Below are positions 24,389 through 34,900 of a stretch of 64,000 nucleotides of DNA, piece by piece. A program made the position numbers and the translations under genes. The stretch is from positions 2,728,001 through 2,792,000 of the forward strand of contig NZ_CP043450.1 of assembly GCF_003286415.2 (NCBI RefSeq), given 5' to 3'. Below the pieces are notes generated by a model. That model saw only the letters and a program-made list of their open reading frames with translations, ran no database searches and was not told where the DNA came from. The stretch comes from Mucilaginibacter rubeus. Its GTDB lineage: Bacteria; Bacteroidota; Bacteroidia; Sphingobacteriales; Sphingobacteriaceae. Every line of letters starts with the position of its first letter. Positions within the stretch are counted from its first letter, which is position 1.

Positions 24389-26569
24389 CTACATTAAGTT
24401 AAGCCTTTTCAACTTAGCCTGTCCTACTCTGCTATTTCCTTCTGTAACGCGGTAAAACCGGTTCACTTCCAAATTATGAAATCGTTGAACGCTATGACTG
24501 CCTGCCCATATAATCTCGAGCTCTTCTACAATACCGGCGTGTCCCACACCTATTTCTGCCTGGATTGGTGATGATCCGAAGCTGCCACCGGAGTTAATTT
24601 CCCGATATACGCTCCTTTTGACGCCGTTATCATTAAATGTAATTTTCAATCGACTACCGATTGCAGCTTTATTACATTTCGTGCCTTCTGCTTTTATACT
24701 TATCCAGTTATTGTTGTTCTGCCCCGGGTTTACATACAAAGCGCTGGTGTAAGCATCACCGGCATAAGCGCCACCCATTTCAATAAAGATATCCTGTAAA
24801 CCGCGGTTTCTGAAATCGGCAAACGCCACGCCATGGCCTTTTTGAAGGTTTCCGGTGCCAGAAATATTTGTTATATCTTCAAATCGCTGCCCCTCCACAT
24901 TCCTGAACATCTTGTTTGGGATAAGGGAACCAAAATCCGGGTTTCCTGTACCAAAATACAAATCAGGAAAACCGTCGTTATCGATATCGCCAAAGTTTGC
25001 CCCCATGCTAAACACTACCTTATCGAGGCCAACTTGTTTAGAAACCTCAGCGAAAGTACCATCATGGTTGTTTTTATACAAGTATATATTTCCCGCGTTA
25101 GGTATGGGCTTGCCAAGTGCTTCAGCAGCCGAATAGTAGCCGAGCGGCGCCTCAAATTTATAATCTGCAACCAGGATATCCTGCCAGCCATCATTGTTAT
25201 AATCGAAAAACCAGGTGGTAAAGGTACTGTTGGTGTTTGCTGCTATTCCAGATTGTCTTGTAATATCTTCAAAATCGGGTACACCCACCTTGCTACCCTT
25301 ATTCTTTAAAAGATACTTGCGGCCGTCCATTGTCGAAATGAAAATGTCTGGCAATCCGTCATTATTAAAATCTGCCGATGTAACTCCTTTCACGTATGAC
25401 ATCACATCGCAATGCGCTTGATGGCTAACTTCTTTAAACGTGCCATTGTGGTTATTGATGTAAAGCATGCTGCGGTGGATATTGACGCTATCGCCATTAT
25501 TGAAACCTTCCGTTCCTACAAATACATCAAGCCATCCGTCGTTATTAAAATCGGCCCATACGGCGGCCTGGGTTGGATGATAAAAAAGTAATCCGGCGGA
25601 TACAGTCACATCAGTGAAAGTACCATCGCCGTTGTTTCGCAACAGCGAGGCTGGCTGGTTGCCGAAACCGTTCTTTTTCCATGCACCGCGCAATACAAAA
25701 ATGTCCATCTTCCCGTCATTGTTGTAATCAGTTTGCTGGATATTCAATCCCCCGGTAAACTTTAACAAGCCGCTCGTTTCAGACCGGTCAATAAAGGCCC
25801 CGTCCTGGTTATTCTGAAAATAATGCATGTGATCGTCGAGCTCTGTTCCCGAAGTTACCAAATCAATATAACCATCATTATTAAAGTCATCGGCTATGGC
25901 GCCTCCTGCCCTGCTGTTCAATTTAATGCCAACATCGGCAGCCATATCGGTAAAAGGCTTTATTTGGGCCGCGGAAGTTTTGTTAAGGCCGGGGATTAAA
26001 AACGGCTTGGGCACGCTATCCGGGTAGCGTCCCAGTGTCATGTAGGCGATATTGAGCATCCAGCGGGATTCAAGGTCTGCCGGATGTTTCTTCAAAATGC
26101 GCTCATAAACAGCTATGGCATTTCGCGAACCGGTTTGATTTATGTGAATTGCATTATCTCGTATTGGATAAGTACATGACATCCGGTTGTGATTAAGCAT
26201 GCAATTAGTCCGTTCGCCTAAACGCATATAGGCGAGGCCCATATCCGGTTCAAATAAATCGCGTTTTGAACTATCGTTGCCTGTTCCCATTTTTTCATAA
26301 ATGGCTACTGCTTGCTTTTCATCGCCAGTTTCCAGTAATAGTTTGGCTTTGGTGTTTAAAACATAAAAGTCGTTTTCCCTTCCCGGCACTTTCAGTAAAC
26401 TATCACATTGGGCAACTTTAGCTTCCGGGCAAAACGGGTTACGGCTGTTATAATCCTTTCGGTTCAGATCTGTAATGATACTTATCATCTTTTGTTCCGG
26501 AGATTCACGGCAAGCTAAAATCTGCGATAAAGCCGGTATCAGGAACAAAAACTTTGCATGCAATTTCAT
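24389..26569 (-). CDS. TPR + FG-GAP/VCBS repeat + ASPIC/UnbV lipoprotein
   Basis: 726 residues from the ATG at 26569, chosen because it gives a lipoprotein-type signal (ILACRESP). Longer in-frame starts would overlap the neighbouring gene and lack a signal at the right place. N-terminal TPR-like helices span about residues 30-175. Next come at least six FG-GAP/VCBS blade motifs of the form DFNNDGxxDI (beta-propeller, calcium-binding type), then an ASPIC/UnbV domain (GVKRSVYREINSGGSFGSS ... VGHAGIVEELEIIW) near the C-terminus. Probably on the cell surface as an accessory to the SusC/SusD pair of the same operon; the actual ligand is unknown. Confidence 0.85.
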   Translation of the reverse strand: MKLHAKFLFLIPALSQILACRESPEQKMISIITDLNRKDYNSRNPFCPEAKVAQCDSLLKVPGRENDFYVLNTKAKLLLETGDEKQAVAIYEKMGTGNDSSKRDLFEPDMGLAYMRLGERTNCMLNHNRMSCTYPIRDNAIHINQTGSRNAIAVYERILKKHPADLESRWMLNIAYMTLGRYPDSVPKPFLIPGLNKTSAAQIKPFTDMAADVGIKLNSRAGGAIADDFNNDGYIDLVTSGTELDDHMHYFQNNQDGAFIDRSETSGLLKFTGGLNIQQTDYNNDGKMDIFVLRGAWKKNGFGNQPASLLRNNGDGTFTDVTVSAGLLFYHPTQAAVWADFNNDGWLDVFVGTEGFNNGDSVNIHRSMLYINNHNGTFKEVSHQAHCDVMSYVKGVTSADFNNDGLPDIFISTMDGRKYLLKNKGSKVGVPDFEDITRQSGIAANTNSTFTTWFFDYNNDGWQDILVADYKFEAPLGYYSAAEALGKPIPNAGNIYLYKNNHDGTFAEVSKQVGLDKVVFSMGANFGDIDNDGFPDLYFGTGNPDFGSLIPNKMFRNVEGQRFEDITNISGTGNLQKGHGVAFADFRNRGLQDIFIEMGGAYAGDAYTSALYVNPGQNNNNWISIKAEGTKCNKAAIGSRLKITFNDNGVKRSVYREINSGGSFGSSPIQAEIGVGHAGIVEELEIIWAGSHSVQRFHNLEVNRFYRVTEGNSRVGQAKLKRLNLM

Positions 26570-26636
26570 TGGTGTTTTTCCCGAGCCCAACGTTGCGATA
26601 AATCGAACAATTACATTCTTTAACATATGTTCGGCA

Positions 26637-29600
26637 TTAATCAAGTTTAATCTCCCTAATCTTGCCATTATTTGATACAATCGTCACTTTTTGTGTACCG
26701 GGACTCACATTCAAAAACCTTGCTGATTGTGATAAAAAAGACGAACCATAATAAAACTCCTGTCGGGTAACTGAGCCATCTTTTGCAGATACCTCAGCAT
26801 ACGCGTCCTGTGACTCAATCCTTATTGTTTTTGCCGGCATGTTAAGTTTTAACAACTGCAAATTCCCGTTGCGTTGGCTGGCAGCCAGGTAATACCTGTT
26901 ATCCTTACCTTTAAGTTTTACAAGGGCTTTACCATCCCCTGGAATGTAGACTCCGCTTTGTAAAATTGAGAGTTGTTTAAAGCCGCCTTTGCCATCTCCT
27001 TTCAGGAGCAAGCCATCTAAGGCATCGTACCTGCCAACCGAAACATTTGTGCCATAATCATTCCCGTTAATAGCGACATCTAAATTACCATCGCCATCAA
27101 AGTCATCAACTACCATCCCGTTAATGGCAGATACCTGGGCATAATTTGGCAGGGGATGCATCCTGAATTTACCGTTGCCCAAATTTTCAAGGTAGCATGA
27201 GGTAAGCGTATTAGCTTTTAGCCGTAAGGCACTTTTGAATTGCTCCGGCGAGAGCAGATCCTGCAAGGTTGCATGACCGAAAGAGCGGTAGTTTGTAAAT
27301 TTTTTCCGCAGGCTGATCATTTGTTTAACGGCATCATCCCTAACAAAAGATGGAAATTCGCGTTTTACCCCATCGGTATCTGTAAGGAATAGGGATGGAA
27401 AGGCGTCTGTAGTTCGGCGCTTATCAAAGTCGCCGGCGGTGATATAAACAGGCTCTTTGTCGTTCGCTTTGAAAAAACTGTTCTTTCCAAGGTTGCCAAC
27501 TATGTAGTCGATCTTGCCACTATGCCTGAAATCTCCTGCAACTATCGAATTCCACCAGCCAATTTTGCCGGTAACTCCCGAAGCGGCTGTTGAGTTAACG
27601 AATTTGCCATGAACATTTTTGATAAAAGTTATCGGCATCCATTCGCCTGCAATAATAAGATCAGGCCAGCCATCGTTATCATAGTCGGTCACCAGTGCAT
27701 CACAGGTCAACCCCAGGTTTTTTAAACAGGGTGCAACAGATGAGGTCACATCCGTAAATTGCAGTTTTCCGGGCTTACTGTCGTTTCGTAAAATAAAAGA
27801 CGATACCGGGTTTGGGTAATGCCATGGATCAACGCGACCGGTTATCAGCAAATCCAGCTTACCGTCTTTATTGTAATCAAATGCCCTCACACATAACTTG
27901 CTTGTTAAATTACCGGGCAACGCATCTTTTTGTTCCATAAAATGTCCCCGCCCATCATTAAGATAAACGCGGTCGGCATAATTTTTAGTCCCCGGCGCGC
28001 TTTCGTAACCACCGCTGGCAACGTACAAATCCAGCTTACCGTCGCCATCGGCATCAAAAAGTAATAAACTTTCATCTTTATAATTCGCGCTATCCGGCTT
28101 CGCTTCTATCAAATTCCGCTGGCTGAACCGCCCGTTAGCCTGCTGCAGGAAAACCTGAGCCGGAAATTTACTATTACCTCCAATAGCAATATCATCAAGG
28201 CCGTTGCCATCAATATCCCCTGCTGCAAGTGCCGGCGTATAAGCTGATAATTTGTGGGGTAATAGTTTTTGAATGGAAAAATCTGCAAAGTCATCTTCCT
28301 TGTGCTTATAATTAATACCGGCGGCACCCGTAATTTCAGTGAACAGGGAGCCCGTATTTTTATGTGGCACAACCCAATTATAAGGCTGATTGGCATCACC
28401 TATATTTACATTCAGCATTTGATTGGCCTTTACACTTCTTAAAACCTGTTTATGCTTATTTGGCCATCTTACCACCACAGAATCTAAAACGCTATATTTT
28501 CCGAGACCAAAATGTGCAATGTTTTGTATGGTTGACAAGTACCCGCGGTAAGGATTATTTTCATACACCTGATGCTGCCCACCTGCGTAATAAATATCTA
28601 TCCATGCGCCTATGCCGTTCCTGTTAAAGCTATCGCCGTTTAGTTTAACGCGTAAATAATTTGATGTTTGAGGTGTAAGTGTCCGGCTGTTATTTTTATA
28701 AACAAGTGCCTCGTCATTGATGTTATTGATCACCATATCCATCGCCCCATCATTGTTCAGGTCTGCATAAGCCGCACCGTTTGAAAACGTTGGTATATCC
28801 AAACCCCATTGGCTTGAAACATCGCCAAAGTTTAAATCGCCATTATTTTGAAAAGCGTAATTATGGATCTTGACGGTAGGGATCTGGTTTAAAATAGTTT
28901 TTTTTGAGGCTGTGGAATAAGGGTTATTTCTGAAGACAATAAAATCGTGGTCGGTAACATCCCTTGGAAAACCATTGGTGACGATGATGTCGCGATACCC
29001 ATCATTATTGAAATCCGTTATCAGAGGCGTCCAACTCCAGTCGGTCTCGGTTATCCCGCTTAAAAAACCTGTTTCGCTGAATACAGGTCCCTTTATTGAA
29101 TCATTTTGCCCTAACCCTGGTCCCTGGTTTACCTGCAAAGTGTTACGGGCGTATTGGTATTGATAAGCGTAATGATTAAACAATTCATACGACTGGTAGG
29201 CATCCGGCATCGACATCATTTTTTTGCGGTAGTTATCCGGTGGTGACATATCCAGTTCAAATACATCGGCCAGGCCATCATTATTGAGGTCTTCAATATC
29301 CTGCCCCATCGCGTTCATTGAAGTATGCTTAAAGTACTCCTTTGATCTGTTGGTGAACGTGCCATCGCCATTATTAATATAGAGGATATTGGGCGAAATA
29401 AAATCGTTGGTAACGTAAATATCCTTCCACCCATCTCTGTTTATATCTACAACCGTCGCCGCATGCCCGTAACCTTCAATGGATATTCCGGCTTTTTTGG
29501 ACACATCGGTAAATACCGGGTGTTTCAGCTTGCTGTCCCATTTATTTTCATATAACCGCCCGGTACTTTTACCGCTGCCGTCTGTGATAATGGGGCGGAA

Positions 29601-30212
29601 TTGATTGGCATAATAATTATCGCCGGGGCGATTAACGGTGAGGTACATATCCAACCAGCCATCATTGTTATAATCAAAAAAGGTCGCCATAGTAGAGTAG
29701 GTCTGTATATCAAGACCGTAAGCCTTCTCCTCTTCTTTGAAATGAGGTATTCCCTCTTTGTCTGTCCCCTGATTAACGTAAAGCAGATTTTGCCTTTTAA
29801 CACCATCCTGTAACAGCGAATTGCACACATAAATATCAGGCCAACCATCATTATTGATATCAATAACAGCAACTCCCCTGCCCCATTTCCCCAAACCATT
29901 TACTCCAGCCTTCTCAGTGATATCATCAAATTTGAAATCTCCGCGGTTGAGGTACAACTTGTTTGAAACCATGTTGCCCGAAAAATAAATATCCGGTAAT
30001 CCATCATTGTTAAAATCGCCTATGCCAACTCCGCCACCGTTGTAAACATTAGCGTTATCAATTGGGTTGATCGAATCGTTTTCTGTAATTAAATTATTAA
30101 AGGTAATGCCAGAATGCGAAGATGATATTAGTTCAAACAACGTTGTCTTCTTTTTTGCGCACGAAAAGATAACAACACTAACCAGTAATAAAGCCGGGTA
30201 AAATTTCTTCAT
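26637..30212 (-). CDS. Large FG-GAP/VCBS repeat + ASPIC/UnbV lipoprotein
   Basis: 1191 residues with a lipoprotein signal (IFSCAKKK, Cys near 18). Two series of FG-GAP/VCBS repeats (about 50-510 and 640-1080, motifs such as DFNNDGLPDIYFSGN and DFDGDGNLDVAING) flank an ASPIC/UnbV domain near 525-605 (RNGIGAWIDIYY ... GLGKYSVLDSVVVRWP). Two propellers on one outer-membrane lipoprotein suggest binding of a carbohydrate or protein partner. It follows SusD on the same strand after a 13-bp hairpin. Proteins of this build often accompany SusCD pairs in soil Bacteroidota (family knowledge); a role in glycan capture is inference. Confidence 0.88.
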   Translation of the reverse strand: MKKFYPALLLVSVVIFSCAKKKTTLFELISSSHSGITFNNLITENDSINPIDNANVYNGGGVGIGDFNNDGLPDIYFSGNMVSNKLYLNRGDFKFDDITEKAGVNGLGKWGRGVAVIDINNDGWPDIYVCNSLLQDGVKRQNLLYVNQGTDKEGIPHFKEEEKAYGLDIQTYSTMATFFDYNNDGWLDMYLTVNRPGDNYYANQFRPIITDGSGKSTGRLYENKWDSKLKHPVFTDVSKKAGISIEGYGHAATVVDINRDGWKDIYVTNDFISPNILYINNGDGTFTNRSKEYFKHTSMNAMGQDIEDLNNDGLADVFELDMSPPDNYRKKMMSMPDAYQSYELFNHYAYQYQYARNTLQVNQGPGLGQNDSIKGPVFSETGFLSGITETDWSWTPLITDFNNDGYRDIIVTNGFPRDVTDHDFIVFRNNPYSTASKKTILNQIPTVKIHNYAFQNNGDLNFGDVSSQWGLDIPTFSNGAAYADLNNDGAMDMVINNINDEALVYKNNSRTLTPQTSNYLRVKLNGDSFNRNGIGAWIDIYYAGGQHQVYENNPYRGYLSTIQNIAHFGLGKYSVLDSVVVRWPNKHKQVLRSVKANQMLNVNIGDANQPYNWVVPHKNTGSLFTEITGAAGINYKHKEDDFADFSIQKLLPHKLSAYTPALAAGDIDGNGLDDIAIGGNSKFPAQVFLQQANGRFSQRNLIEAKPDSANYKDESLLLFDADGDGKLDLYVASGGYESAPGTKNYADRVYLNDGRGHFMEQKDALPGNLTSKLCVRAFDYNKDGKLDLLITGRVDPWHYPNPVSSFILRNDSKPGKLQFTDVTSSVAPCLKNLGLTCDALVTDYDNDGWPDLIIAGEWMPITFIKNVHGKFVNSTAASGVTGKIGWWNSIVAGDFRHSGKIDYIVGNLGKNSFFKANDKEPVYITAGDFDKRRTTDAFPSLFLTDTDGVKREFPSFVRDDAVKQMISLRKKFTNYRSFGHATLQDLLSPEQFKSALRLKANTLTSCYLENLGNGKFRMHPLPNYAQVSAINGMVVDDFDGDGNLDVAINGNDYGTNVSVGRYDALDGLLLKGDGKGGFKQLSILQSGVYIPGDGKALVKLKGKDNRYYLAASQRNGNLQLLKLNMPAKTIRIESQDAYAEVSAKDGSVTRQEFYYGSSFLSQSARFLNVSPGTQKVTIVSNNGKIREIKLD

Positions 30213-30233
30213 CTATCAATTGGTTTATATGGA

Positions 30234-30264
30234 AAAGATAGGCTGTTAAACACAGCCTATCTTT
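30234..30264 (-). terminator. Strong hairpin between susD-like and the FG-GAP lipoprotein gene
   Basis: A perfect 13-bp stem (AAAGATAGGCTGT with ACAGCCTATCTTT) around loop TAAAC, in the 110-base gap. On the minus strand it is followed only by TCC after the TTT, so it may be a partial terminator or an RNA-stabilising stem that keeps SusCD mRNA above that of the downstream genes. Confidence 0.6.
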
Positions 30265-30322
30265 GTTAATTGTTCCGGGAGTTGGTATAACGCCAACGGG
30301 TATTATTTATATCGCTTAAATA

Positions 30323-31882
30323 TCAATAGCCTGGGTTTTGATGCCCGTTTACTTTTGGATTATTATCCAGTTCGGCCTGCGGAATTGGCAACAGTTCATC
30401 CCTTCCTTTTTTGAAATATGAGAACGGATCAGTAGTAAAGTATTGCTTTTTCCTCCAGCGAAGGATGTCGATGCCCCTTACTTCCTCATCACCCATTTCT
30501 ACCGTTTTTTCGTGCATGATGGCTTTTACCACATCGGCCTTCGAGCCAACCGGAAATTGCGCTGTTGGATAAGGAGGCATGGCAACATCCGCACGTGCAC
30601 GGATCATGTTAAGGTAATTAACTGCGGCGGCGGTATTGCCAAGTTCATTTTCACATTCGGCCAGCATCAATAGAACTTCAGCATAGCGAATGATACGTTG
30701 ATTATTGCCGCCCGGATGGAAACCTGCCGCAGGTAACCCTTCCTTGTAAATGATCATAAATTTACGAAAACTGATTTTTTTAGTAACACCGTTCAACACC
30801 GATGAGTTACCGTTCTGATCACCATCCGTAAGCACCGACGCGCCCTTGTTATAGGTATCACCTGATTGATAAACAGTGTAATGAAAGCGGGGATCAGATT
30901 TTATTGCGCCTGTAGCCGTGCTCTCAAATTCGTTAATCAATTTATTTGACGGGATAAGGTTTCTCCAGGCAATTGGGTTATACTCCTGGTTACGTACGGT
31001 AGATTGTGCCTCGGTCGGACTGTCGCCACCCCAGTTAAAGCCACCGTCGCCTTTATCAACAAATACAATCTCGAAAATAGATTCGCTGTTAAATTCGGTC
31101 TCTTCCTCAAAATTATCAAGATATCTGCTTGTCAGTGTGTAGCCATTTGTGCCGGTTGTCGGGATTTTCAAAAGCGCTGCTTTGGCACCAGCATAATCGC
31201 CGGTTTGCATTAATACACGACCCAACATAGCGTTAGCGGCCGAAGCAGTTGCCCGGCCCTTATCAGTGCCAGATTTTTCCGGAAGAACAGCCGCAGCATC
31301 CTGAAGGTCTTTAATAATCAATGCATAAACTTCTGTTTCGGATGCACGTGGCTGAAAATCGCTTGCGGCCGTTACTGCCGAAGTATAAAGCGGCACCCCG
31401 CCCCATTGCGAAACCAGGTCGAAATAAGCCCAGGCACGCAAAAATTTAGCTTCGCCAACTAACCTGTCGCGAAGGCCGGCGTTATCTGTTACCGCCGGGC
31501 CGTTAGCAATAACCACATTAGCCCTGAAGATAGTTGTATACCAGCCGTTCCAAACAGAGTTCATCACGGGATTGGTAGGATCGCAATTGCCGTTAAGGAT
31601 TTGCCCCCTTGGCGCTTCAAGCTGACCGCCGCCGCTTGCAACGTCATCGCTCCTGAGATCATGAATAAAAAACCATTCTCTTGATACCAGCCCCAAGGCA
31701 TGAATGGCGACATAAATGGCGTTTACGCCTTTGGTTAACTGATCGCTGGTTTTATAATATTGGTTAGTAGTTACGTTGTTAGGGTCGCTGGTGTTGAGTG
31801 AACCTTTTTTGCAGGAATTCACCGTAGCCGTTACCATGATAGCAGTAAGTACAGACCACGCGTATATTTTCTTAGTTTTCAT
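30323..31882 (-). CDS. SusD/RagB-family nutrient-binding lipoprotein
   Basis: 519 residues with a lipoprotein signal (VNSCKKGS, Cys near 24). SusD fold: N-terminal TPR-type helices (AEAKFLRAWAYFDLVSQWGGVPL near 142), and the C-terminal RagB part with RYAEVLLMLAECENELG, LNMIRARA and VEMGDEEVRGIDILRWRKK, ending in the typical NPGY. It acts as the lid on the SusC channel and binds oligosaccharide at the cell surface. It lies 24 bases after susC. The substrate cannot be read directly; the neighbourhood suggests plant hemicellulose. Confidence 0.95.
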   Translation of the reverse strand: MKTKKIYAWSVLTAIMVTATVNSCKKGSLNTSDPNNVTTNQYYKTSDQLTKGVNAIYVAIHALGLVSREWFFIHDLRSDDVASGGGQLEAPRGQILNGNCDPTNPVMNSVWNGWYTTIFRANVVIANGPAVTDNAGLRDRLVGEAKFLRAWAYFDLVSQWGGVPLYTSAVTAASDFQPRASETEVYALIIKDLQDAAAVLPEKSGTDKGRATASAANAMLGRVLMQTGDYAGAKAALLKIPTTGTNGYTLTSRYLDNFEEETEFNSESIFEIVFVDKGDGGFNWGGDSPTEAQSTVRNQEYNPIAWRNLIPSNKLINEFESTATGAIKSDPRFHYTVYQSGDTYNKGASVLTDGDQNGNSSVLNGVTKKISFRKFMIIYKEGLPAAGFHPGGNNQRIIRYAEVLLMLAECENELGNTAAAVNYLNMIRARADVAMPPYPTAQFPVGSKADVVKAIMHEKTVEMGDEEVRGIDILRWRKKQYFTTDPFSYFKKGRDELLPIPQAELDNNPKVNGHQNPGY

Positions 31883-31906
31883 CGCTATATCTTTTTAAAT
31901 TAATCG

Positions 31907-34900
31907 TTAAAAGGTTGCCTGTAAACCCAACTGAACTTCTCTTGGTTGCGGGTACTGGCCATAATCGATACCGTTGGTGAGCGTGCCGTTACGAGAGCCT
32001 ATTTCAGGATCAAGACCTTTATATTTTGTAAACGTTAAAAGATTGGTTGATGCCACGTAAATCCTTAGCCTGTTCAATGCATTGTCGGTTTTTGACCTTA
32101 ACCACGCTGCCGGGAAATTATAGCCGATCTGCATATTTTTAACGCGCAGGTACGAACCGCTTTCAATCCATCTGGTTGAAGGCCTTACGTTGCTGTTCGG
32201 GTCGCCGGATATAGCACGCGGAATATTTGTATTGGTGTTTGTAGGAGTCCATGCTTTTAAAACATTAGTACCGGCGTTGAAAAGTCTTGGCATACCTTCA
32301 AGGATAATTCTTTCGGCATTGAATATCTTATTACCATAAACACCCTGGAAGAATACCACCGCGTCGAAATTTTTATAAGAAGCGGAATAGTTTAGTGAAT
32401 AGGTAAACTTTGGCAGATAGCTTCCGATAAAGGTACGGTCGGCGTCATTAATAACACCATCATGATTGACATCCTTAAACTTGATATCGCCCGGGGCTGC
32501 ACCCGTTTGTGTAGGTGAGTTTGCTACTTCAGCTGCGTTTTGGAATATTCCATCAACGATGTATCCATAGAATGATTGAACCGGTTGACCGACAACTGTA
32601 CTGGTTATAGGGCCGCCACCGCCATAATCGGCATCGCCGCCTGCAGTAATTGAAGCATTGGCAGTGTTAAGCGTTAAAACTTTGTTTCTGTTAAGCGCGA
32701 AATTTCCGGTAATATCGTATTTGAACTCGCCGCTTGTTTTATGATAGCCCAGCGTGATCTCGAAACCGCGGTTACGCATCGAACCAACGTTAGCTAAAGT
32801 TCCCGAGCCGCCAAAACCAAAGCTGGGCGGCGTAGGCACGGTTAATAAAAGATTATCTGTTTTCCTGGTATAAACTTCGGCAGATAAAGTAAAGGCTTCC
32901 TGAAATAAACCCAGATCTAAACCGATATTGGTTTGTTTGGTTGTTTCCCACGATAGGTCAAGATTACTTAAACCGCTGTAAAACGAGGCGTTTCCAAGAT
33001 CGGCCAGTGAACCGTTGAACGGATAAGTAGCTATGTTAGATGAGATAGGCTGCAAATAAGGATAGTTGCCCAATACAGTGCCGTTGATACCTGTTACGCC
33101 ATAGCCTGCCCTCAATTTCAGTGACGACACCGATTTAATCGACTTCATGAAATTTTCCTGATCTACTTTCCAGCCTAACGAAGCAGCCGGGAAGCTTTCA
33201 TGTTTATGTCCTGGTGCAAATACAGATAAACCATCACGACGGATAGAACCTGAAACGAGATATTTGCCTTCAAAATCATAACCAACGCGCGCCACTTCCG
33301 AAACAAGCAGGTTGGTGCCGTAAGTATAATTGGTATAAAGATTGGTTGCACCATTCAGCGTTTTTACAGTATTGGTGTTCTGGTTACCTGATGATACCTG
33401 GTTATCACCCCGCGAGCTTTGCGCCTCGTAAACCAATACCGCGTTAACATGGTGCTGCCCGCCAAAGGTTTTATCAAAAGTAAGCTGCTGCGAATATAAC
33501 TGTGTTGTACCCGAACCCCTTGTGTAATTAATTACGGCAGTCGGCGAATTGGAAGTACCGCCGTCGTTATAAATAGGCGTATACGTATTGTTCATGTTAG
33601 TGCTGTAATCAATACCATAAATCGACTTAAAATTTAACCAAGGTGTAAACTTCAGCGTGGCGAAAGCATTGCCATGAATAGTGAAACCGTGGTTGGTATT
33701 GCTGATCAAATTGGCCGCCTCAATCGGGTTGGTAGGGTCTGAGCCGTCAAAGCTGTTTATCGGCCCCTGGAAACCGCCTGCATTATTTGGATTGTAAATG
33801 GGCAGATAAGGCTGCATTCTTACGGTATTTGTTATAGCTGTACGGTTACCAGCGTCAACACCGTAGCGCTGATGGTTGACAATAGCATTAAATGTTTCGC
33901 CGAACGACAGGAATTTGCTGATCGTATGATCTGCATTGACACGAATTGCCTTGTGGTACGCACTCAAACCCTGGGCAATACCCTGCTGATCGAAATAATT
34001 TGCAGAAGTGTAAAAGCGGGAAACCGCATTGCCGCCACTTATGGCAACGTTATGCTGCTGTATCGGGGCGTTACTTCTGAAGTAGGCATTCTGCCAGTTG
34101 GTATTGGTTTGGGCAAAGGTTTGTGAGGCGCCATCATAAATTGGCTTGTTGAAGTTATCGGGCTGTAATCGCGGCGGTAAAGCTATACCGGCCGCGCCGT
34201 TAAGCGCGCGTTCATACTGCAGGTATTGCTGGGTGTTAAGCAGATCGAACTTTTTGATAACGTTTTGTATACCATAATATGAATCGATAGTAACTTCGGT
34301 ACGGCTGTTGTTACTGCCCTTTTTAGTGGTGATAATAATTACACCGTTTGTACCCCGGGAACCGTAAATAGCCGCGGCGCTGGCATCCTTCAACACATCG
34401 ATACTTTGAATATCCTTAATATCAACACCTGTAAGGCTGCCTGGATATCCGTCGACGATGTATAGGGGATCGGATCCGAAATTTACAGAACTGATACCAC
34501 GCAATGAAATGATGGCTCCCGTTCCCGGACTGCCGTTATTGGTAACCGTAAGGCCCGCTACACGGCCCTGTAAACCCTCGATGCCACCAACGGGTAAGGA
34601 GGCCAGCGTTTTACCGCTTACTGATGAAACCGCTCCGGTTACTTTAGCGCGTCTTTGCGATCCGTAACCAACAACCACAACCTCCTCCAGGTTTTTGGTA
34701 TCTTTTTTCATTTGTACATTCAGCTCGGTACTGCTGGTAACCGTAATCTCTTGCTGGTTATAACCTATCACTCTGAAAACGAGTACTGCCGAATTCCCCG
34801 GTATGGTTAGTTTAAAATTACCATCAGCATCTGTGGTTACACCCTGCGTAGTGCCTTTTATAGCAACGGCTACGCCTGGTAAAGGCTGATTATTTTCATC

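Noticed and set aside
24833..25309. 158-codon open frame on the plus strand
   Set aside because: It lies antisense to the FG-GAP repeats of the minus-strand gene, whose domain content is clear. The repeats' regular codon pattern creates long open frames on the other strand.
26637..30212. Regularly spaced short repeats that might look like a CRISPR array
   Set aside because: They encode the DFNNDG-type blades of FG-GAP repeats, vary in sequence and spacing, and lie in one long reading frame.
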